Notes: generated from the letters alone by a model not told the origin. Counted from the stretch's first letter, positions 45,124 to 54,156 are shown. The stretch: 64,000 nucleotides of DNA from Acidobacteriota bacterium (GCA_022340585.1 JAJDNS010000197.1:1-64000), one strand, 5' to 3'. Program-made: numbers and translations.

Positions 45124-45843
45124 TCAGGACGCGTCTCCCGGTGGTTGGGGGCCCCCGGGCCTGCGCATCAGCGAGCCCCCAAAGGCAATGACCAGGTAGA
45201 TCAGATAGCCCGCCGAGGAGGCCACCCCGGCCACGTAGGTCATGGCCGCCGCCCGCAGGACCTCCTGGACACCGGCGCGTCCCTCCTCGGACACCAGCCC
45301 GAGCGTCTCGAGCTGGGCCAGGGCCCGTCTGCTGGCGTTGAACTCCACCGGCAGGGTGAGAAAGGTCAGCAGGATCGACCCGGCGTAGCCCAGGATCCCC
45401 AGCTGCACCAGGATCGGCAGACCCATGAAGCTGCCGAGGATGGCCGCCGGCAACCCGAAGCGGGCGCCGGCGTTGGCCACCGGGACCAGGGCCATCTTCA
45501 GCTCCATGGGCCGGTAGTCCTCGGCATCCTGCAGCGCGTGTCCGCACTCGTGGGCCGAGACCGCCATGGCCGCCACGCTCGGCTGGGCGTAGTTGGCCTC
45601 GGCGAGGCGGACCTGCTTGACGCGTGGGTCGTAGTGGTCGGTCAGGGTGCCCCCCACGGGGTCGACCCGAACCGGCTGCAGCCCGTTGGTGTCGAGGATG
45701 GTCCGGGCGACCACGCCACCCGGCTTGTTCCTCAGGTTGCGGACCTGGCTCCAGCGCGCGTAGGTCGACTTGAGCTTCCTCTGGACCGAGAAGGAGAACA
45801 GGTAGACCAGCCCGGCAATGCCGTAGAAGAGCAGCTCACCCAT
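45124..45843 (-). CDS. Membrane zinc metallopeptidase (YugP/Zn_peptidase_2 type)
   Basis: The product is 239 aa, preceded by GGAGGGGTGG. An N-terminal helix is followed by TYARWSQVRNLRNKPGGVVARTILDTNGL and the zinc motif AMAVSAHECGHALQDAE. The third ligand glutamate is probably in PVEFNASRRAL. Three more helices follow. This is the whole length of the family. The target is unknown; the active site faces the cytoplasm or membrane surface. It is convergent with the exporter and divergent from the GH9 gene. Confidence 0.9.
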   Translation of the reverse strand: MGELLFYGIAGLVYLFSFSVQRKLKSTYARWSQVRNLRNKPGGVVARTILDTNGLQPVRVDPVGGTLTDHYDPRVKQVRLAEANYAQPSVAAMAVSAHECGHALQDAEDYRPMELKMALVPVANAGARFGLPAAILGSFMGLPILVQLGILGYAGSILLTFLTLPVEFNASRRALAQLETLGLVSEEGRAGVQEVLRAAAMTYVAGVASSAGYLIYLVIAFGGSLMRRPGGPQPPGDAS

Positions 45844-46205
45844 CGTCCACCCCTCCCTTCTCCCACCGCCAGGGCAGCCGGCCGCAGGCCGGTTCGGTCC
45901 TCAGCAGGACACGCGCGTCGGGCCGGGTCACGGCTGAGGTGCCGTCGGGAGATCGTATGCCAACAGCCCTTCCAGGTCACCCTCCCCGAGATCGGCTACC
46001 CGGATCCGCGAGCGGCGTGTGATGGCCCGTGCCGGGCAACGTTCGCTCCCTGCCCTCCCCAACGGCCTGGTGGGACGTGCGCTCGCCGGCGATCCAAAGC
46101 GCGAGCTCGCAGGTCTTCCCGACCAGGCGGCGACGCCGGGTAGAATCCCCCTGGCGAGCCGGGCGCCCGTGGCTCGGCCCGGCAATCGAAGGATTGGAGA
46201 CGAAG
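45844..46205. other. 362-bp divergent intergenic region
   Basis: Minus-strand open frames cross it but have no ribosome sites, change composition between frames and run into the GH9 signal peptide. I treat them as GC-rich shadows. The visible content is a TAGAAT -10 candidate at 46141 for the GH9 gene and the ribosome sites of both flanking genes. A decayed gene cannot be excluded. Confidence 0.5.
46141..46146 (+). promoter_or_regulatory. Candidate -10 box (TAGAAT) for the GH9 operon
   Basis: The same hexamer lies directly before several start codons elsewhere in the window. Here it is 59 nt before ATG 46206, which has its own ribosome site (TTGGAGACGAAG). The -35 is unclear. Confidence 0.35.
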
Positions 46206-48041
46206 ATGGCTCGCCGCCCCCCCCAGCCCCCCCTTCGCCACCGCGTCGGGGCGTGTGTCGCCCTCGTGGTGAGCGCACTGCTCGTCACCGGCACCCGAGC
46301 CGCGGACGACGGATCGCAGCTCGACTCGCCATTTCGCGTCAACTACCTGGGCTATTTCCCCCACGGTCCCAAGGTTGCCCTGTACCTCTCGGACGAGGGC
46401 GACTCACGGACCTGGGAGCTCAGGGACGGGGGTGGTGCCACCGTCGCCTCCGGCGTCACGAGGGACCGCGTGAGCGGTGACTTCGCCTCTGGCGACAGCT
46501 TCTTCCGAGTCGACTTCTCGCGCTTCACCGGCACCGGGGCTGGATTCCGCCTCGTGGTGGACGGGGCTCGCTCCGAGCCGTTCGACATCTCCACGAATCC
46601 CTACGGCACCCTGGCCGACGAGAGCTTCGACTACTTCAAGGACCACCGCAGCGGCGAGGTGACCTTCGACCAGTTCCTCGACAACTGGGCCAGCGGGAGC
46701 ATCACCGCACCGTTCTGGATCGATGCCGGCGACAAGGGGTCCTACCCCACCAACACCGCGATCGCCGCCTGGCTGATGATGAACCTGCACGAGCGCTACC
46801 CTGGGGCGCGATCGCCCTTCGGCAACGGCGTCACCCTCTACGACGAGGTGACGTTCGGATCCGAGCTGCTGTATCAGGTCATTCTCCCCGGCCAGAAGCT
46901 GGCCATCCCCAAGCTCCACACCAACATCCAGCCCTGGGGCCCCTGCCCACCCCACGAGACGGGGACCTGCCTCTCGAAGCCGGAGACCAAGGCGACCTTC
47001 GCGGTGGCGCGCACCCTGGCCCAGCTCGCCCGGCTGCACCACGGTCAGAAGCGCCCCGAGGCCGCCGGGAGGGCCTTCGCCGCCGCGCGGACCGCCTTCA
47101 CCAATGCCCGGACCGAGCCCCTCACGTGCCGCACCCAGAAGGACTTCGGCGGCGAGGGGGGCATCTATCCCGACAACGACGTGTACGGGATCTGGCGGGA
47201 GCCCCGGGCCGACCGCGAGCCGTGCCATCCCGACCGCAACAACACCGAGGACGACGGCTTCGCCGCCCTCGTCGAGATGGCCCTCGCCGCGGAGGCCCTC
47301 GGCGACGAGAGCGCCTCCGGCCTGCTGAGTGAGGTCGCCGAGCACCCGCGCTTCGGCGAGATCTCGGAGTTCTGGTGGGGAGCGGTGGCCGCCACCGGGA
47401 ACGTCTCCCTCCTGACCCGGCGTCCCGAGGGGCTCGACGTCTCTCCCATCCGCGCCAGCCTGTACCGCTACGCCGAGAGGTGCATCGCGCACATGGGCGT
47501 TGGATACCCGGGGGTCACGAAGGACGCCCGCTCCGACCGCTGGGACAGTGGGGACCGGGACGACGTGGACAACAACTGGCGGTGGGGATCGAACCGCATG
47601 CTCCTCGACGACGCCGTCCTCCTGGCCATCGCGGCCGAGGAGAAGCGGGAGGCGGGCGAGAAGGAAGCCGCCGCCCGCTACGCCGGGCACGCGCTGCGCG
47701 TGATGGACTACATCCTCGGGACCAACGCGATGGCGCTGTCCATGGTCACGGGCTTCGGCGAGCACGCGGTGGAGAGAACCCACGACGGTCACGTCCCCAA
47801 CACCGAGCCGGGGAAGCTGGTCCTGGGCCCGAACGACTGGACGAACTCCAACGACCCCGACATGCCCGCCTTCGGCTCGCGGCCAGGGATGAAGATGATG
47901 CCGGTCACCGGGACCGGCTGGGCGGCCCGGGAGATCGCCATCGACGGCAACGCGCCGCTGGTGTGGATGGCCTGGTGGGCGCAGCACCAGGCCCCGAGCC
48001 TGCTGGCCCTGGCGCCACTCGAGTCCGCGGCCGGCAGGTGA
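46206..48041 (+). CDS. Secreted GH9 glycoside hydrolase (cellulase-type)
   Basis: The product is 611 aa from ATG 46206. A signal peptide ends near GTRAAD. An Ig-like N-terminal domain (FRVNYLGYFPHGPKVALYLSD... to FDISTNPYG, residues about 40-130) is typical of CelD-type GH9. The (alpha/alpha)6 barrel has the nucleophile region WIDAGDKGSYPTNTAIAAW, the LGTNAMALSMVTGFGEHAVERTHDGH segment near the active site, and the acid glutamate region WAAREIAIDGNAPLVW. The enzyme inverts and cuts beta-1,4-glucans or mixed-linkage glucans. It is followed after 17 nt by a second glycosidase. Confidence 0.88.
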   Translation: MARRPPQPPLRHRVGACVALVVSALLVTGTRAADDGSQLDSPFRVNYLGYFPHGPKVALYLSDEGDSRTWELRDGGGATVASGVTRDRVSGDFASGDSFFRVDFSRFTGTGAGFRLVVDGARSEPFDISTNPYGTLADESFDYFKDHRSGEVTFDQFLDNWASGSITAPFWIDAGDKGSYPTNTAIAAWLMMNLHERYPGARSPFGNGVTLYDEVTFGSELLYQVILPGQKLAIPKLHTNIQPWGPCPPHETGTCLSKPETKATFAVARTLAQLARLHHGQKRPEAAGRAFAAARTAFTNARTEPLTCRTQKDFGGEGGIYPDNDVYGIWREPRADREPCHPDRNNTEDDGFAALVEMALAAEALGDESASGLLSEVAEHPRFGEISEFWWGAVAATGNVSLLTRRPEGLDVSPIRASLYRYAERCIAHMGVGYPGVTKDARSDRWDSGDRDDVDNNWRWGSNRMLLDDAVLLAIAAEEKREAGEKEAAARYAGHALRVMDYILGTNAMALSMVTGFGEHAVERTHDGHVPNTEPGKLVLGPNDWTNSNDPDMPAFGSRPGMKMMPVTGTGWAAREIAIDGNAPLVWMAWWAQHQAPSLLALAPLESAAGR

Positions 48042-48058
48042 GAGAGAAGAGGCCGCAC

Positions 48059-50050
48059 ATGACACGAACGCTCCGCCTTCGATTCGCCCTCCTGCTTCCG
48101 GGTCTGGTCCTCCTCGCTTCGGCGGCGGGCGCGGAAGTCGCCGTTTCGGGTGACCGCGCCACGTGGCACCCCCTCACCCTCACCCTCCCGGGCCCCGACA
48201 GCAGCGAGACCGCGACGCCCAACCCCTTCCTCGACATCCGTCTCTCCGTGCGCTTCGAGAACGGCGACGCCGCCTACGAGGTGCCCGGCTACTATGCGGC
48301 GGACGGGAACGCGGCGCAGACCGGGGCGGAGTCCGGAAACGCCTGGCGGGTTCACTTCGTCCCCGATCGCCTCGGCGAGTGGCACTACACGGTCTCGTTC
48401 CGCACCGGGGACGGGGTCGCCCTCGACGAAGCGGCCGACGCCGGCACCGCCCTCGATGGCGACGGCGAAATGGGCACCCTCGTCGTCGAGCCGGACGAGG
48501 AGGCCCCGGGCCTTCTGCGCTACGTGGGCGAGCGGTACCTGCAGTTCGCGGGGAGCGGTCGGTACTTCCTGAAGGCCGGGGCCGACAGCCCGGAGAACTT
48601 CCTGGCGTACGAGGGCTTCGACGGGATGGAGGCCCGGCCCGCGGCCGGCGCCGAGCGGGAGGGGGAGGCCCCGCTCTCCCCCCTCCATACCTACGAGCCT
48701 CATGTCCGTGACTTCCACGAGGGTGATCCCACCTGGCGCGGCGGCCGGGGCAAGGGGATCATCGGGGCCCTCGACTACCTGGCGAGCAAGGGCGTGAACA
48801 GCGTCTACTTCCTCACCATGAACGTCGCCGGCGACGGGAAGGACGTCTGGCCCTGGCGCACCAGCGAGGAGCGCTTCCGCTTCGATTGCTCGAAGCTGGA
48901 CCAGTGGAACATCGTCTTCTCCCACATGGACCGGCTCGGCATCGCCCTCCACGTGGTGCTGACGGAAACCGAGAACGAGTCCCTCCTTGAGCTCGAGGAG
49001 GGAGGGGCATTCTTCGCGGAGCGACGGAAGCTCTACTACCGTGAGCTCGTCGCCCGCTTTGGCCATCACCGGGCCATCGTCTGGAACCTGGGAGAGGAGA
49101 ACGGGTGGGACGACCGCGCCAACAAGAGCACCGGGCAGGCCGGCTGGCCCAACTCTCACGAGCAGCGGCAGGCCTTCGCCGACTACCTCCGCGCGGTGGA
49201 CCCCTACGACCGGCCGATCGTCGTGCACACGCTGCCCGGCCGCCAGGACGACATCTACCCTCACCTTCTCGGCCACCCCTCGTTCGAGGGGGCGTCGCTC
49301 CAGATCCACGACGCCGCGGACGTGCACGCCGAGACCCTGAAGTGGATCGAGCGCTCGGGCGAGAAGGGGCGTCAGTGGTTCGTGAACTTCGACGAGCTCG
49401 GGCCGGCGGAGCACGGGGTCCTGCCCGACGCCGAGGACCCGGACCACGACGAGGTGAGGCACCAGGCCCTCTGGGGCAACCTCATGGCCGGAGGCGGCGG
49501 CTGCGAGTGGTACTTCGGCTACAAGCACGCCCACAACGACCTGGGCCTCGAGGACTTCCGCAGCCGCGACCGGATGTGGGACCAGACGCGCCACGCGGTG
49601 GAGTTCTTCCGCACCCACCTTCCCTTTTCGCAGATGAGCTCGGCCGACGCGTACGTGACCGGGGAGGACGCCTACGCGTTCGCGTCCCCGGGTCGGCTGT
49701 ACGCGGTCTACCTTCCGCCGGCCGGGGCGGCCCCCAGGAGGCCGGCCGAGGTGTGGCTACCGGACGCCGAATACGACCTGCGCTGGTACGACCCCCGCAA
49801 CGGCGGGCCACTCCAGGACGGCTCGGTGACGACGCTGCGGGGGCCGGGGCACGAGCCTCTCGGTGACCCGCCCGGCGATCCCACCGACGACTGGGTGGCG
49901 CTGATCAGGCTCCACGGTCGGCCCCCGAAGGAGGTCCCGGCCCCGCCGGAGCAGGCGGTCAGCTGGTCAGTACCAGGTCCCGCGAGAGGCGGAGAAGCTC
50001 CGACTTCCTCTCGATCCCGCAGTCCAGGGGAAGCTGGGCCACGCCGATGA
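48059..50050 (+). CDS. Secreted glycosidase with DUF5060 and apiosidase-like (DUF4038) barrel
   Basis: The product is 663 aa. A signal peptide precedes a DUF5060-type beta-sandwich (HPLTLTLPGPDSSE.., LDIRLSVRFENGDAAYEVPGYYAADG). A TIM barrel follows with YFLKAGADSPENFLAYEGFDG, ALDYLASKGVNSVYFLTMN and the acid/base region RAIVWNLGEENGWDD. FVNFDELGPAEHG probably carries the nucleophile. The last domain (VYLPPAG.., AEYDLRWYDPRNGG) resembles the collagen-binding-like C-terminal sandwich of such enzymes. The C-terminal 30 residues are Pro/Arg/Ser-rich and lie antisense to the next gene over 92 bp, so the original stop may have been lost. Confidence 0.85.
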   Translation: MTRTLRLRFALLLPGLVLLASAAGAEVAVSGDRATWHPLTLTLPGPDSSETATPNPFLDIRLSVRFENGDAAYEVPGYYAADGNAAQTGAESGNAWRVHFVPDRLGEWHYTVSFRTGDGVALDEAADAGTALDGDGEMGTLVVEPDEEAPGLLRYVGERYLQFAGSGRYFLKAGADSPENFLAYEGFDGMEARPAAGAEREGEAPLSPLHTYEPHVRDFHEGDPTWRGGRGKGIIGALDYLASKGVNSVYFLTMNVAGDGKDVWPWRTSEERFRFDCSKLDQWNIVFSHMDRLGIALHVVLTETENESLLELEEGGAFFAERRKLYYRELVARFGHHRAIVWNLGEENGWDDRANKSTGQAGWPNSHEQRQAFADYLRAVDPYDRPIVVHTLPGRQDDIYPHLLGHPSFEGASLQIHDAADVHAETLKWIERSGEKGRQWFVNFDELGPAEHGVLPDAEDPDHDEVRHQALWGNLMAGGGGCEWYFGYKHAHNDLGLEDFRSRDRMWDQTRHAVEFFRTHLPFSQMSSADAYVTGEDAYAFASPGRLYAVYLPPAGAAPRRPAEVWLPDAEYDLRWYDPRNGGPLQDGSVTTLRGPGHEPLGDPPGDPTDDWVALIRLHGRPPKEVPAPPEQAVSWSVPGPARGGEAPTSSRSRSPGEAGPRR

Positions 50051-51023
50051 GGCGGCGCATGATCTCGACGCCTGCGAACGCTTTCGCCCGAGCGACTGCC
50101 GCCGCGTCCACATCCGCCCGCTCCGTGTACCGGGACAGGAGCGCCAAGCCGGTGTCGTCGGGCTGACCGGCGAGGTGGAGGTGCCCGAGCATGAACCCCA
50201 CGTCGAACATCCGCGGCCCGAGAAAGCAGAACTCCGGGTCGATCACGCAGACCCCGGAGCTCGTGCGGAGCCAGCTCCCGGGGAAGTAGTCCCCGTGGAC
50301 GAGGGTGTCCCCGTCGGCAAGATAGTCAGACCCGAGCTCCTCCACCCTGGACACGTAGTCCTGGTCGCTCTTGAGCCTGGCGGCCGCCGCTCCCAGACCG
50401 GGCGTGAAGCCGTCGAGGTCGAGGCCGTTGTCGTCGGCCAGAGGCAGCCGGAAGATGTGCTCGTGGTTCAGCGCGCGCATGTCCCGGTTCTCGAAGACGG
50501 GGCGAGCGTCCTCCCTGACCGCGCCGAGGCCCGAATGGAGGGCGACGAGGTAGTCCACGAGCTCGTCGAGCTCTCCCCGCCGGAGCCGCTCGCCGGCATA
50601 CAGCGCCGTGAGGTCCTGGGCCTCCCCGAGGTCGTCGAGCAGCAGGAGGCGGGACGCCCGGTCCGAGCCGAGGAGGCGGGGCATCTTCCGCCGGACCTCG
50701 GGCAGCGCGGCCACCGTCTCGTAGAAGGCGATCTCCACCAGGGCGCGGTCGACGGGCGCGGCGATCTGCGGGTACTTCTCCACCCACGGACGGGACTGCT
50801 TCAGAACGAACGAGCGCTCGGAGGTCACGACCCGGAGGGTGAGATTCATGTTCCCCTCACCCGCCCTCCTCACCGAGCGGATCTGCTCCCCGTCGTTCAG
50901 GAGACCGTGCTGGAGCAGGTGGGCCTCCAGATCCTCGGGCTTCGACGGGTCGACGTAGAAACCCCCGGGAGCAGCTTGCCGGAAGGCAGCCTCCTGGCCC
51001 CTGGTGTCGGCGCGGTCGCTCAT
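49959..51023 (-). CDS. Phosphotransferase resembling 5-methylthioribose kinase
   Basis: The product is 354 aa from ATG 51023. It has the APH/choline-kinase fold with VRRAGEGNMNLTLRV, the ATP lysine in SFVLKQSRPWVEKYP, the Brenner motif VHGDYFPGSWL and the metal-binding VCVIDPEFCFLGPRMFDVGFMLG. The GEGNMN loop and DPEFCFLGP..FD are specific to MtnK. That enzyme phosphorylates 5-methylthioribose in methionine salvage. MtnA and other salvage genes are not in the window. TAGAAT lies 7 nt before the ATG, and the intervening GGGAGG touches the start codon. Confidence 0.83.
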   Translation of the reverse strand: MSDRADTRGQEAAFRQAAPGGFYVDPSKPEDLEAHLLQHGLLNDGEQIRSVRRAGEGNMNLTLRVVTSERSFVLKQSRPWVEKYPQIAAPVDRALVEIAFYETVAALPEVRRKMPRLLGSDRASRLLLLDDLGEAQDLTALYAGERLRRGELDELVDYLVALHSGLGAVREDARPVFENRDMRALNHEHIFRLPLADDNGLDLDGFTPGLGAAAARLKSDQDYVSRVEELGSDYLADGDTLVHGDYFPGSWLRTSSGVCVIDPEFCFLGPRMFDVGFMLGHLHLAGQPDDTGLALLSRYTERADVDAAAVARAKAFAGVEIMRRLIGVAQLPLDCGIERKSELLRLSRDLVLTS

Positions 51024-51030
51024 CCTCCCG

Positions 51031-51036
51031 ATTCTA
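51031..51036 (-). promoter_or_regulatory. Candidate -10 box (TAGAAT), leaderless start
   Basis: On the minus strand TAGAAT is followed by CGGGAGG and ATG 51023. The SD-like bases abut the ATG, too close to act, so a leaderless message is likely. Confidence 0.4.
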
Positions 51037-51079
51037 TCCGTCTTGTCGACGATGCGAGTGACCCCGAAGAGCCGCGGGG

Positions 51080-51109
51080 TTGACGCTCGCCGGCACCCGG
51101 TCGTACGGT
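51080..51109 (+). promoter_or_regulatory. Candidate sigma70 promoter (TTGACG-N18-TACGGT)
   Basis: -35 TTGACG at 51080-51085 and -10 TACGGT at 51104-51109, 25 nt before ATG 51134. It would drive the PPC protein and kinase pair. Confidence 0.45.
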
Positions 51110-51133
51110 GTCCCGCATCACAAGGGGGTCACC

Positions 51134-51658
51134 ATGCCGAAAGCGCCTCTTCCTCTCGTGCTCGTCCTCGCCGGGCTCCTGGGCACGGCCCCTTCGGGTC
51201 GGGCCGCCGACGCCCCGCCGGCCGACCGGCGGGGTGAGGCCCCGCCCGCCTACACCATGACGGCGCCCATCCAGCGCATGGTGCTGATCCGACTCCGGAA
51301 CGAGACCGACGTCCTCGAGGGCCTGACCAGGGCCATCGACAAGGAAGGAATCCGCAACGCGGTGATCGTGGGGGGCTTCGGCTCGGTGAGCCGCTACCAC
51401 TTCCACGTCGTGTCCGCCCAGGAGCTTCCCACCACCAACGAGTTCGTGAAGGTCGACGAGCCCATGGACGTGCTCGACGTCAGCGGCTACGTGATCGACG
51501 GGCGCCTGCACCCCCACATCACCCTCGCCGACGACAAGGTCGCCACCGGCGGGCACCTCGAGCCCGACACCCACGTGCTGACCTTCCTGAACGTGGCGGT
51601 GGCGGTGCTCCCCGACGACGCCAGCCTGGCTCGCTTCGACGACTGGGAGTGGCGATGA
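51134..51658 (+). CDS. Exported PPC (DUF296) domain protein
   Basis: The product is 174 aa from ATG 51134, with AAGGGGGTC upstream. A signal peptide (MPKAPLPLVLVLAGLLGT.., cleavage near GRAAD) is followed by a PPC domain: MVLIRLRNETDVLEGLTRAIDKEGI, VIVGGFGSVSRYHFHVV, LDVSGYVIDGRLHPHITLADDKVATGGHLEP, then LNVAVAVL. The conserved histidines (YHFHV, HPHI, GGH) form the metal-like pocket of the trimeric fold. PPC is best known from plant AT-hook proteins and cytosolic bacterial trimers, so a secreted one is unusual. Its stop overlaps the kinase start (ATGA). Confidence 0.85.
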   Translation: MPKAPLPLVLVLAGLLGTAPSGRAADAPPADRRGEAPPAYTMTAPIQRMVLIRLRNETDVLEGLTRAIDKEGIRNAVIVGGFGSVSRYHFHVVSAQELPTTNEFVKVDEPMDVLDVSGYVIDGRLHPHITLADDKVATGGHLEPDTHVLTFLNVAVAVLPDDASLARFDDWEWR

Positions 51659-53355
51659 TCACTCCGACCACCGAGCAGGGTGACGAGCCCCGGGCGTTCC
51701 TGCAGCAGCGGGTAGCGCTGTTCGGCAAGGTGATGTCCATCATCAACGCCCTGGGCGGTCTCGTGTACGTCGCGGTCTTTCCCCGCGAGTACCTCCTCGA
51801 GCCCTGGTTCGCGCTCTACCTCATCAACACCGCGTTGGTCGTCGCCATGTGGCTGACGTGCCGGACCGGCGTGCGGTCGGCCCGCTTCTGCCGGGGCATC
51901 GAGGCCGTCGCCGTCGTCGGCTCGGCGCTCTCCGGCGCGGTCACCAGCCGCTTCGTGCTTCCCTTCGCGCTCCCGCAGGCCCTCGGCGGTGTCGTCACCC
52001 CCGCCGATCCCGCTTACGACCGCGTCGTGGGCCTGGTTCAGAACCACTCGAGCCTCGGCCTGCTCATCGGCCTCGCCATCCTTCTCGTCGTCCGGGCTGC
52101 CCTCGTGCCCTCGGGAACCCTGCGCACCGTCGCCTTGACGATGTCCGCCGGCGTGATCGGCGGCACGATCATGACCGTCGGCGCCATCCCCTTCGAGGGC
52201 CCGGAGCCGATCCGCGCCCACACCCCTCTCGACGCCGCGGCCGGGACCGCGGCGACCTTCGTGGTGTGGTGGACCATGGTCACGATCGTCTGCGTGGCCA
52301 TTACCCGGATCATCTACGGTCTCCGGCGTGAGCTGCGTCGCGCCCGACAGCTCGGCCAGTACACCCTCGAGGAGAAGCTCGGGGAGGGAGGCATGGGGAC
52401 GGTCTACCGGGCCCGCCACGCCATGATGCGCCGTCCCACCGCGGTCAAGCTCCTGCAGCCCGACAAGGCCGGCGAGGCCCACCTGGCCCGCTTCGAGCGG
52501 GAGGTCCAGCTCACCGCGCAGCTCACTCACCCGAACACCATCACCATCTTCGACTACGGGCGGACGCCCGACGGCGTCTTCTACTACGCCATGGAGCTCC
52601 TCGACGGCGCCACCCTCGCCGACGTGGTGCGTCTCGACGGACCCCAGCCCCCGGGCCGCGTGCTCAAGGTGCTCGCCGAGGTGGCGAGCGCCCTCGAAGA
52701 GGCCCACGGAATCGACTTCATCCACCGCGACATCAAGCCGGCCAACATCATCCTGTGCCGCCAGGGCGGAAAGCCCGACGTCGCCAAGCTGGTGGACTTC
52801 GGCATGGTCAAGGATCTCACCGGGAGAAACGGGGTGGAGCTCACCAGCATCGAGTCCATCGCCGGCACGCCGCTCTACATCTCGCCGGAGGCCTTGACCT
52901 CTCCGGACAAGGTCGACGCTCGCGCCGACCTCTACGCCCTCGGCGCCGTCGGCTACTTCATGCTGACCGGCGCCCCGGTCTTCACCGGCCGCACGCTGCC
53001 CGAGGTGTGCGGTCACCACCTCCACACCCCGCCGGAGCCCCCGGCGGATCGGCTCGGGCATCCCGTCCCCCCGGACCTGGAGCAGCTGGTCCTCTCGTGT
53101 CTCGCCAAGGAGGCATCGGACCGACCGCAGTCGGCCAGCGAGCTCCTGGCCCGCCTGCGCTCGTGCACCAGCTGGGGCGAGTGGAGCGACGACGTGGCCC
53201 GGGCCTGGTGGCGAGAGAACGGCCGGAAGCTCCACGACCTCCGACAGGCCGAGACGGGATCGGCGCACTCGATGAGCATCGCCGTCGATCTCGAAGGGCG
53301 ACGTCGCCCCCCGGGGGATCTCGTCCAGAGCGACTACACCCTCACGAAGCCGTAG
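51655..53355 (+). CDS. Membrane Ser/Thr kinase with N-terminal polytopic domain
   Basis: The product is 566 aa, starting at ATG 51655 in a 4-nt overlap. Residues 1-225 hold about six helices, including AVAVVGSALSGAV, GLLIGLAILLVVRAALV, LTMSAGVIGGTIMTVGAIPF and FVVWWTMVTIVCVAITRIIY. The kinase follows: GEGGMG near 243, AVKLL, HRDIKPAN near 357, DFGMV near 381, and GTPLYISPE. Bacterial Hanks kinases usually place the kinase first and the membrane segment after it, so the order is reversed here. The catalytic residues are complete. The 3' end overlaps a convergent isomerase gene by 22 bp. Confidence 0.9.
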   Translation: MITPTTEQGDEPRAFLQQRVALFGKVMSIINALGGLVYVAVFPREYLLEPWFALYLINTALVVAMWLTCRTGVRSARFCRGIEAVAVVGSALSGAVTSRFVLPFALPQALGGVVTPADPAYDRVVGLVQNHSSLGLLIGLAILLVVRAALVPSGTLRTVALTMSAGVIGGTIMTVGAIPFEGPEPIRAHTPLDAAAGTAATFVVWWTMVTIVCVAITRIIYGLRRELRRARQLGQYTLEEKLGEGGMGTVYRARHAMMRRPTAVKLLQPDKAGEAHLARFEREVQLTAQLTHPNTITIFDYGRTPDGVFYYAMELLDGATLADVVRLDGPQPPGRVLKVLAEVASALEEAHGIDFIHRDIKPANIILCRQGGKPDVAKLVDFGMVKDLTGRNGVELTSIESIAGTPLYISPEALTSPDKVDARADLYALGAVGYFMLTGAPVFTGRTLPEVCGHHLHTPPEPPADRLGHPVPPDLEQLVLSCLAKEASDRPQSASELLARLRSCTSWGEWSDDVARAWWRENGRKLHDLRQAETGSAHSMSIAVDLEGRRRPPGDLVQSDYTLTKP

Positions 53356-54089
53356 GGGCGCGCCCATCCGAGCCCCTCGACGGTCGCGCCGCGGGGGCGG
53401 TACTCGCAGCCGACCCAGCCCTCGAAGCCGAGGCCGTCGATGAGGCTCAGCAGATACCGGTAGTTGACCTCCTGGTTCTCGTCGGGCTCGTGGCGGCCCG
53501 GCACCCCGGCGATCTGGAAGTGCCGGATGAGGTCGAGGTTCGCCTTGATCGTCTCGGCCAGGAACCCTTCCATGATCTGCATGTGGTAGACGTCGTACTG
53601 CAGGTAGACCTGGCCGCTACCCACCTTCTCGATGATGCGGCGGGCCTGGGCGGTCCCGATGAGGAAGTATCCCGGGTTGTCTCGGGTGTTCAGGGGCTCG
53701 AGGAGGAGTCGCACCCCGCGGGGCCGCGCCTGCTCCGACGCCCACTGGAGATTGGCAACGAAGGCAGACTCGGCGTCGGGGTGGCCGGTGGGGCCGGCCA
53801 CGCAGTGCAGCTGCCGGCAGCCCGCCGCCTGCGCGTAGTCCAGGGATCGGGTCAGGGCCTCGCGGAACTCACCCTCGCGGCCCGGAATCGCCGCCACTGG
53901 CGGCATGACGTTGAGGAGGACCACCTCGACACCGTTGCGTTTCGCGGCCGCCGCGACGGCTTCCTTCGCTTCGTCGTAGGGGGCATGGATCTCGACGGCG
54001 CCGAAGCCGACCTCGGCCGCCTGCGCGAATCGTTCGAGCAGGTCCACCTCCTGGAACATCATCGAGATGTTCGCGGCCAGTCGCACCAT
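53334..54089 (-). CDS. Hydroxypyruvate isomerase-like TIM barrel
   Basis: The product is 251 aa. It is an AP-endonuclease-2/xylose-isomerase-like barrel: RLAANISMMFQEVDLLERFAQAAEVGFGAVEIHAP, LHCVAGPTGHPDAE, LLLEPLNTRDNPGYFLIGT, YLQYDVYHMQIMEG, and FQIAGVPGRHEPDENQEVNY. The Glu, Asp-His, His and Glu of these segments are the usual metal ligands. This pattern is that of Hyi, which interconverts hydroxypyruvate and tartronate semialdehyde. Some Hyi-like enzymes act on erythrulose or other C4 sugars. No signal peptide. It is divergent from a Tat-exported relative 67 bp away. Confidence 0.88.
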   Translation of the reverse strand: MVRLAANISMMFQEVDLLERFAQAAEVGFGAVEIHAPYDEAKEAVAAAAKRNGVEVVLLNVMPPVAAIPGREGEFREALTRSLDYAQAAGCRQLHCVAGPTGHPDAESAFVANLQWASEQARPRGVRLLLEPLNTRDNPGYFLIGTAQARRIIEKVGSGQVYLQYDVYHMQIMEGFLAETIKANLDLIRHFQIAGVPGRHEPDENQEVNYRYLLSLIDGLGFEGWVGCEYRPRGATVEGLGWARPYGFVRV

Positions 54090-54095
54090 GCCGGG

Positions 54096-54101
54096 ATTCT
54101 A
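54096..54101 (-). promoter_or_regulatory. Candidate -10 box (TAGAAT), leaderless start
   Basis: TAGAAT on the minus strand is followed by CCCGGC and ATG 54089. No ribosome site is present. Spacing is identical to the box at 34357. Confidence 0.45.
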
Positions 54102-54156
54102 GTTGATCGGCGCCCCGAACGGTGACACCCTCCCGCGAGTCGTGGGGAGGGCGATC

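Noticed and set aside
45928-46364. Minus-strand frames in and beyond the GH9 upstream spacer
   Set aside because: They overlap the GH9 signal peptide, lack start signals and show no recognisable domain in any single frame. A decayed gene remains possible but cannot be supported.
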